Part shown: positions 6,346 through 9,714 of the stretch, piece by piece | Numbering within the stretch: position 1 is the first letter of the stretch | Layout: each line of letters begins with the position of its first letter | Assembly: GCA_023430725.1 (NCBI GenBank) | Contig: JAEYZD010000048.1 | Location: forward strand, 1 to 9,714 | Length of the DNA: 9,714 nt | DNA from: Bacteroidota bacterium | Lineage (GTDB): Bacteria > Bacteroidota > Bacteroidia > Bacteroidales > VadinHA17 | Direction: 5' to 3' | The notes under the pieces: generated by a model | What the model was told of the DNA's origin: nothing | Database searches by the model: none | The model's input: only the letters and a program-made list of their open reading frames with translations | Program-made: the position numbers and the translations under genes

Positions 6346-8361
6346 TTACTTATTGCGGTAGGCCTCTGCGCCTCTGTCCAGCCAGTCGATATATGCCTGG
6401 ATGTCAAAGTCGGTGCCACGGGTCTCTATCAGCGGCTTGCCGGACGGATCAACAATTGCATAGAGCGGCAGCGTATTGGTATTGAACATCGAGATTTCAA
6501 TATCCTCGTTCTTTTTGCCAATCGTTTTCTTCTCCTTGCCGTCGACCTTTGATACGAACACCTCGTTTTCCGGCAGCTTCGTGCGGTCATCAACATACAG
6601 GGCCACAAGCACGAAATTATCCCTCAGCCGCTGCTGCACACCCGGATCGGACCATACGCGGGCATCCATCTCCTTGCAATTTGCGCAGGCATGACCCTTG
6701 AAGTCTATGAGCACCGGTTTGCCCAGTTCGCGCGCGCACGCCAGTCCCTGTTCAAGGTCGAAATACCCTTCCAGACCGTACTCAAAATGAAGAAAATCAG
6801 CGTATTTAGGCTCTTCGCAAAGCGATGACGAGGCCGTGGTCACCAGTCCCGGCGCAGTAGCTCCCCTGTTTTCGCTGATCGCCTTCAGGAGATTGAATCC
6901 CGATGTCTCGCGCGGAGGCAGCAGAGAGGATATTCGCGTCAGCGGCGCCCCGAAGAGTCCCGGCAGGAGGTACAGTGCGAAGGTGAATGATGCAATGATA
7001 AGCACCAGCCTGAAGATGCCTATATGAGGCACATCGCTGTCATGTGAAAATTTGATCTTGCCCATCAGGTAGAGGCCCAGCAGCACGAACAGCACTATCC
7101 AGATTGCCAGGTAGACATCCCTTGAGAGTATGCCGAGGTTATATACTGTATCGACTGTTGATGCGAACTTGAGACTGAAGGCAAGCATGATGAACCCAAG
7201 CACCACCTTGACAGAGTTGAGCCATCCGCCCGACTTGGGCATCTTGTTCAGCCATGAGGGGAAGAGGGCAAAGAGTGTGAACGGCAGTGCAAACGCAAGC
7301 CCGAACCCGAACATGCCAATTGTAGGACGCAGCACATCGCCTGAGGCGGCCTCTACCAGCAGCGCACCCACTATCGGGCCGGTGCAGGAGAAGGAGACCA
7401 GGACGGTTGTCAGTCCCAGGAAGAATGCAGCCAGGGCACCACCCCTGTCTACCTTCGAGTCAGTTGAGCTGACCCATTTTGAGGGAAGCACTATCTCGAA
7501 TGCACCGAAGAATGAAGCTGCAAACACCAGGAAAAGTGTGAAGAACAGCAGGTTCGGGATCCAGTGCGTGCTGAGGGTATTTGCGAACCCTGCACCTGCG
7601 CTGGTAAGTGATACTATTATTCCGAGCGACGAGTAAAGAAGTACTATTGAGAGACCAAAAATGAACGCCTTGCCTATTGCAGACCCCTTTGAACCTCCGC
7701 CCTGCGAAAAGAAAGCAACTGTCATGGGTATCATCGGGAAGACGCACGGGGTGAGTATTCCGGCCAGACCGGCAAGCATCGAAAGGAGGAAGAACTTCAG
7801 GAATCCCCTGCCGGACCTGCCGGTGGGAGAATCTCCCACGTCCGCACCGGCACCTGCCATATCAACACCCTCAGATGCGGCAGCAACTGCCAGCCCTGAT
7901 GCATCACCTATAACTACAGAGAACTCGACATCACGCGGAGGCAGACACTGTGAATCATCACACGACATAAATGTCACAATCCCACTTACAGTGACAGGCA
8001 ACTCCTTTACCGTGATCATCTGCCTGAATTCGGTAGTGCCGCTGTGCATCCCTATATCCATCCCGAAGCTGTTGTCAAACTTAACCACCGGCTCATTTAC
8101 GGCAACCGGCTTCCCATCAAGGGTATAAAACTCCGAGGGATCAAAAGTAAAACTGGTGGCAATAGGGCCTCCTTCGGGAATGTCCATTGCATAAAGATGC
8201 CACGTGTCATCAATTGCTGCCGTCATGATTATCACATAGCCGGTGTCGCTCTTCTGCTCGCTCTTGAAGGTCCAGCTGACCGGTTCAAGAACCTGGGCGT
8301 TCACTATTGCCATGGATATCAGCAGCAACGCCGATATTGTCAGTGATTTCAGTCTTGTCAT
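6346..8361 (-). CDS. dsbD: Thiol:disulfide interchange protein DsbD (fused alpha, transmembrane and thioredoxin-like domains)
   Basis: This 671-residue inner-membrane protein moves electrons from cytoplasmic thioredoxin to periplasmic thiol proteins. I place the start at 8361, 33 codons inside the longest open frame, because MTRLKSLTISALLLISMAIVNAQ is a clear signal peptide (cleavage near Ala22-Gln23), while the upstream stretch is charged and overlaps promoter-like sequence. The periplasmic DsbD-alpha-like domain (about 23-155) has the CDDSQC pair, Cys134 and Cys139. The central part (about 184-505) has eight predicted membrane segments, with the redox pair in LTPCVFP (Cys206) and FSCTGP (Cys326), spaced as in E. 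coli DsbD. The C-terminal thioredoxin-like domain has GHACANCKEMDARVW, giving the CxxC pair Cys559/Cys562. All six redox cysteines are present, so the protein should be functional. It is transcribed alone, divergent from the lyase gene, and ends at a strong terminator. Confidence 0.93.
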   Translation of the reverse strand: MTRLKSLTISALLLISMAIVNAQVLEPVSWTFKSEQKSDTGYVIIMTAAIDDTWHLYAMDIPEGGPIATSFTFDPSEFYTLDGKPVAVNEPVVKFDNSFGMDIGMHSGTTEFRQMITVKELPVTVSGIVTFMSCDDSQCLPPRDVEFSVVIGDASGLAVAAASEGVDMAGAGADVGDSPTGRSGRGFLKFFLLSMLAGLAGILTPCVFPMIPMTVAFFSQGGGSKGSAIGKAFIFGLSIVLLYSSLGIIVSLTSAGAGFANTLSTHWIPNLLFFTLFLVFAASFFGAFEIVLPSKWVSSTDSKVDRGGALAAFFLGLTTVLVSFSCTGPIVGALLVEAASGDVLRPTIGMFGFGLAFALPFTLFALFPSWLNKMPKSGGWLNSVKVVLGFIMLAFSLKFASTVDTVYNLGILSRDVYLAIWIVLFVLLGLYLMGKIKFSHDSDVPHIGIFRLVLIIASFTFALYLLPGLFGAPLTRISSLLPPRETSGFNLLKAISENRGATAPGLVTTASSSLCEEPKYADFLHFEYGLEGYFDLEQGLACARELGKPVLIDFKGHACANCKEMDARVWSDPGVQQRLRDNFVLVALYVDDRTKLPENEVFVSKVDGKEKKTIGKKNEDIEISMFNTNTLPLYAIVDPSGKPLIETRGTDFDIQAYIDWLDRGAEAYRNK

Positions 8362-8366
8362 ATTAC

Positions 8367-8377
8367 ACTTTTTCAGG
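8367..8377 (-). repeat. 11-bp leader motif CCTGAAAAAGT, copy before dsbD
   Basis: Read on the minus strand this is CCTGAAAAAGT, ending five bases before the dsbD ATG. The same 11 bases occur on the plus strand at 8460-8470, six bases before the lyase ATG. Together they form an inverted repeat bordering the divergent intergenic region. None of the other three genes in the window has this motif before its start. Confidence 0.6.
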
Positions 8378-8380
8378 CCA

Positions 8381-8388
8381 CAAAAATA
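8381..8388 (-). promoter_or_regulatory. -7 promoter element for dsbD
   Basis: On the minus strand this reads TATTTTTG, an exact match to the Bacteroidota -7 consensus TAnnTTTG. No TTG lies at the expected -33 distance; the sequence there is TAGCTGATTT-like, so the upstream element is poor. Transcription would begin near 8375, leaving a leader of about 14 bases that contains most of the CCTGAAAAAGT motif. The very short leader supports taking 8361, not 8460, as the dsbD start. Confidence 0.5.
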
Positions 8389-8412
8389 ACGATAAATATA
8401 TAAATCAGCTAC

Positions 8413-8443
8413 TTGACATCGCCTTTCCGATAGCCTAACTTTG
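8413..8443 (+). promoter_or_regulatory. Strong Bacteroidota-type promoter for the S1P lyase-like gene
   Basis: TTG at 8413-8415 (within TTGACA) and TAACTTTG at 8436-8443 match the -33 and -7 elements used by the primary sigma factor of Bacteroidota, with a 20-base spacer. The -7 octamer is an exact TAnnTTTG match. Transcription should begin around 8449-8452, giving a leader of about 26 bases before the ATG at 8477. This is the best promoter in the window and suggests that the lyase gene is expressed from its own housekeeping-type promoter. Confidence 0.75.
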
Positions 8444-8459
8444 ATTATAACAACAATCA

Positions 8460-8470
8460 CCTGAAAAAGT
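8460..8470 (+). repeat. 11-bp leader motif CCTGAAAAAGT, copy before the lyase gene
   Basis: This is the plus-strand copy of the motif also found before dsbD at 8367-8377. It ends six bases before the ATG at 8477 and falls inside the predicted leader. It has no convincing Shine-Dalgarno sequence, though its A-run could favour ribosome loading. It also contains the in-frame TGA at 8462-8464 that excludes an earlier start for the lyase. Confidence 0.6.
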
Positions 8471-8476
8471 TACCCC

Positions 8477-9714
8477 ATGAACAAGCGGGTTATCCGTTTC
8501 CCCGAAACGGGCCTTGATGCTGATGCCGTGCTCTCGGAGATTACAGGTCTCAAATCCAAGGACGTGACATGGAAGGACGGCAGGATGTTCGGCTACATCT
8601 ACCACCCGGGTGGAAGGGAATCGAAGGCCATTGAACAGGCTTACCGTCTCTTTTGCCATGAAAACGCTCTTAACCCGTCACTCTTCTCCTCTCTCAGGAA
8701 GATGGAAAACGAAACAGTGGCAATGGTTGCAGACCTCCTTCACGCCGGCGAAGGCTGGGCGGGAAACATGGCGTCAGGAGGCTCGGAAAGCATAATCATG
8801 GCGGTCAAGACCGGCCGGGACCGGGCTCGAAGGATCCATCCGGAGATAAAGGACCCTGAGATGATCGCTCCGATATCCACCCACCCTGCATTTTCAAAAG
8901 CCTGCCATCTCACAGGCGTTCACGCCATTTACGCTCCTCTTTCACCTGATAAACGGGTCGATGTCTCTGAAGTGGAAAAGCTTATCACCCCAAATACAGT
9001 GATGCTCTCCGCCTCAGCCCCCTGCTTCCCTTACGGAGTAATTGATCCGGTGGAGGAGATGGCCGGACTGGCCTTGAAACATGACCTGCTGTTCCATGTC
9101 GACAGCTGCCTGGGCGGACTCTTCCTGCCGTTTATCGAGGCGCTGGGCTATGAAGTGCCACCGTTCGATTTCAGGGTCAGGGGAGTCACCTCCATCTCGG
9201 CGGATATACATAAATACGGTTACTCCGCGAAGGGCGCATCCGTCATCCTCTATAACTCGCATGAGCTGAGAAGATCACAGTATTTCGTGATCAGCAGCTG
9301 GCCGGGCGGTCTGTACGCCTCGCCAACAATGCTTGGAACAAGGTCGGGAGCACCTATCGCAGGAGCCTGGGCTGCACTTAAAACCTATGGTCACGACGGA
9401 TACCAGAGGATGGCCGCCAGGGTTATGAATTCCACACAAAAAATTAAGGAGGGCATTGGATCCATGCCGGGACTGAAGGTAATAAGCAACCCTGTAATGA
9501 GCGTCTTTTCCTTCTCGTCGGACCGACATGACATCTACAGGGTTGGTGATGAACTGGCTAAAAGAGGATGGAACCTCGACAAGCTTCAGTTCCCTCCTGC
9601 TCTTCACATAACGGTGTCAAGCATCAATACCGGCCATGAAACGGCATTCCTCGAGGCACTGAAAGAGTCCCTCGCAGTAGTGGAAGGCCATAAGATAGGA
9701 GAAGCTTCTTCCAA
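8477..9714 (+). CDS. Sphingosine-1-phosphate lyase-like PLP-dependent enzyme (3' end beyond window)
   Basis: The open frame runs off the right edge after 412 codons. Its closest relatives by eye are eukaryotic-type sphingosine-1-phosphate lyases (SGPL1/Dpl1 family), PLP enzymes that split phosphorylated long-chain bases into an aldehyde and phosphoethanolamine. Recognisable blocks in order are LFCHENALNPSLFSSLRKME, the phosphate-binding SGGSES (100-105), SAPCFPYGVIDPV, FHVDSCLGG with the PLP-pyridine aspartate Asp209, FDFRVRGVTSISADIHKYGY with the Schiff-base lysine Lys246, WPGGLYASPTMLGTRSG, and RGWNLDKLQFPPALH. Human SGPL1 has near-identical versions of several of these. No signal peptide or membrane segment is present, so it should be cytosolic, unlike the ER-anchored eukaryotic forms. 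The ATG at 8477 is the first after an in-frame TGA at 8462. Perhaps 35-50 residues are missing at the end. A group II amino-acid decarboxylase is the alternative, but the motif match argues against it. No sphingolipid gene is visible beside it. Confidence 0.9.
   Translation, partial: MNKRVIRFPETGLDADAVLSEITGLKSKDVTWKDGRMFGYIYHPGGRESKAIEQAYRLFCHENALNPSLFSSLRKMENETVAMVADLLHAGEGWAGNMASGGSESIIMAVKTGRDRARRIHPEIKDPEMIAPISTHPAFSKACHLTGVHAIYAPLSPDKRVDVSEVEKLITPNTVMLSASAPCFPYGVIDPVEEMAGLALKHDLLFHVDSCLGGLFLPFIEALGYEVPPFDFRVRGVTSISADIHKYGYSAKGASVILYNSHELRRSQYFVISSWPGGLYASPTMLGTRSGAPIAGAWAALKTYGHDGYQRMAARVMNSTQKIKEGIGSMPGLKVISNPVMSVFSFSSDRHDIYRVGDELAKRGWNLDKLQFPPALHITVSSINTGHETAFLEALKESLAVVEGHKIGEASS

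Noticed and set aside
7130..8128. Long plus-strand open frames opposite dsbD (7130-7636 and 7661-8128)
   Set aside because: They are antisense to a well-supported membrane protein gene, have low-complexity Ser/Pro/Ala-rich composition, and resemble no family.
8362..8460. 33-codon N-terminal extension of dsbD
   Set aside because: It lacks signal-peptide character, overlaps a consensus -7 element, and would bury the obvious signal peptide beginning at 8361.

Overview
The window looks like a chromosomal segment of a member of the Bacteroidota, probably order Bacteroidales or a relative. This rests on Bacteroidota-type promoters (a -7 element of form TAnnTTTG with a -33 TTG), weak or absent Shine-Dalgarno sequences, signal peptides ending just before Gln, a DUF6340-like lipoprotein, a GH92 exo-mannosidase, and a fused DsbD with a CDDxxC N-terminal domain. 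GC content is moderate (about half or slightly more, not counted exactly). I see no mobile element, CRISPR array, tRNA or rRNA, and no gene-free stretch longer than about 200 bases.

Layout. Bases 1-158 are non-coding as far as I can tell and hold a perfect 15-bp GC-rich hairpin and a possible promoter. Two genes then run rightward: a DUF6340-like lipoprotein (159-1193) and a secreted GH92 alpha-mannosidase (1270-3543). A large secreted alpha-galactosidase-like enzyme of clan GH-D (3605-6142, minus strand) converges on them and carries C-terminal FN3-like and NPCBM-like modules. Its upstream region contains a 10-bp perfect dyad that looks like an operator. Next is a minus-strand DsbD-type thiol:disulfide interchange protein (start re-assigned to 8361, end 6346), followed by a clear intrinsic terminator. 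Divergent from it, and running off the right edge, is a sphingosine-1-phosphate lyase homologue (8477 to beyond 9714) behind a near-ideal Bacteroidota promoter.

How the genes fit together. The two glycosidases are exported and would trim terminal alpha-mannose and alpha-galactose-type sugars from complex glycans. No SusC/SusD pair, sensor or transporter lies in the window, so this is not a complete polysaccharide utilization locus. DsbD would pass cytoplasmic reducing power to periplasmic or lipoprotein thiols. The lyase belongs to sphingolipid breakdown, which makes sense because many Bacteroidota make sphingolipids. There is no evidence that these four functions form one pathway.

I found no undescribed multi-gene system. 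The items most worth following up are the bacterial S1P lyase homologue, the 11-bp motif shared by the leaders of the two divergent genes at 8362-8476, the operator-like dyad in front of the glycosidase, and the unusual acid/base motif of that glycosidase.
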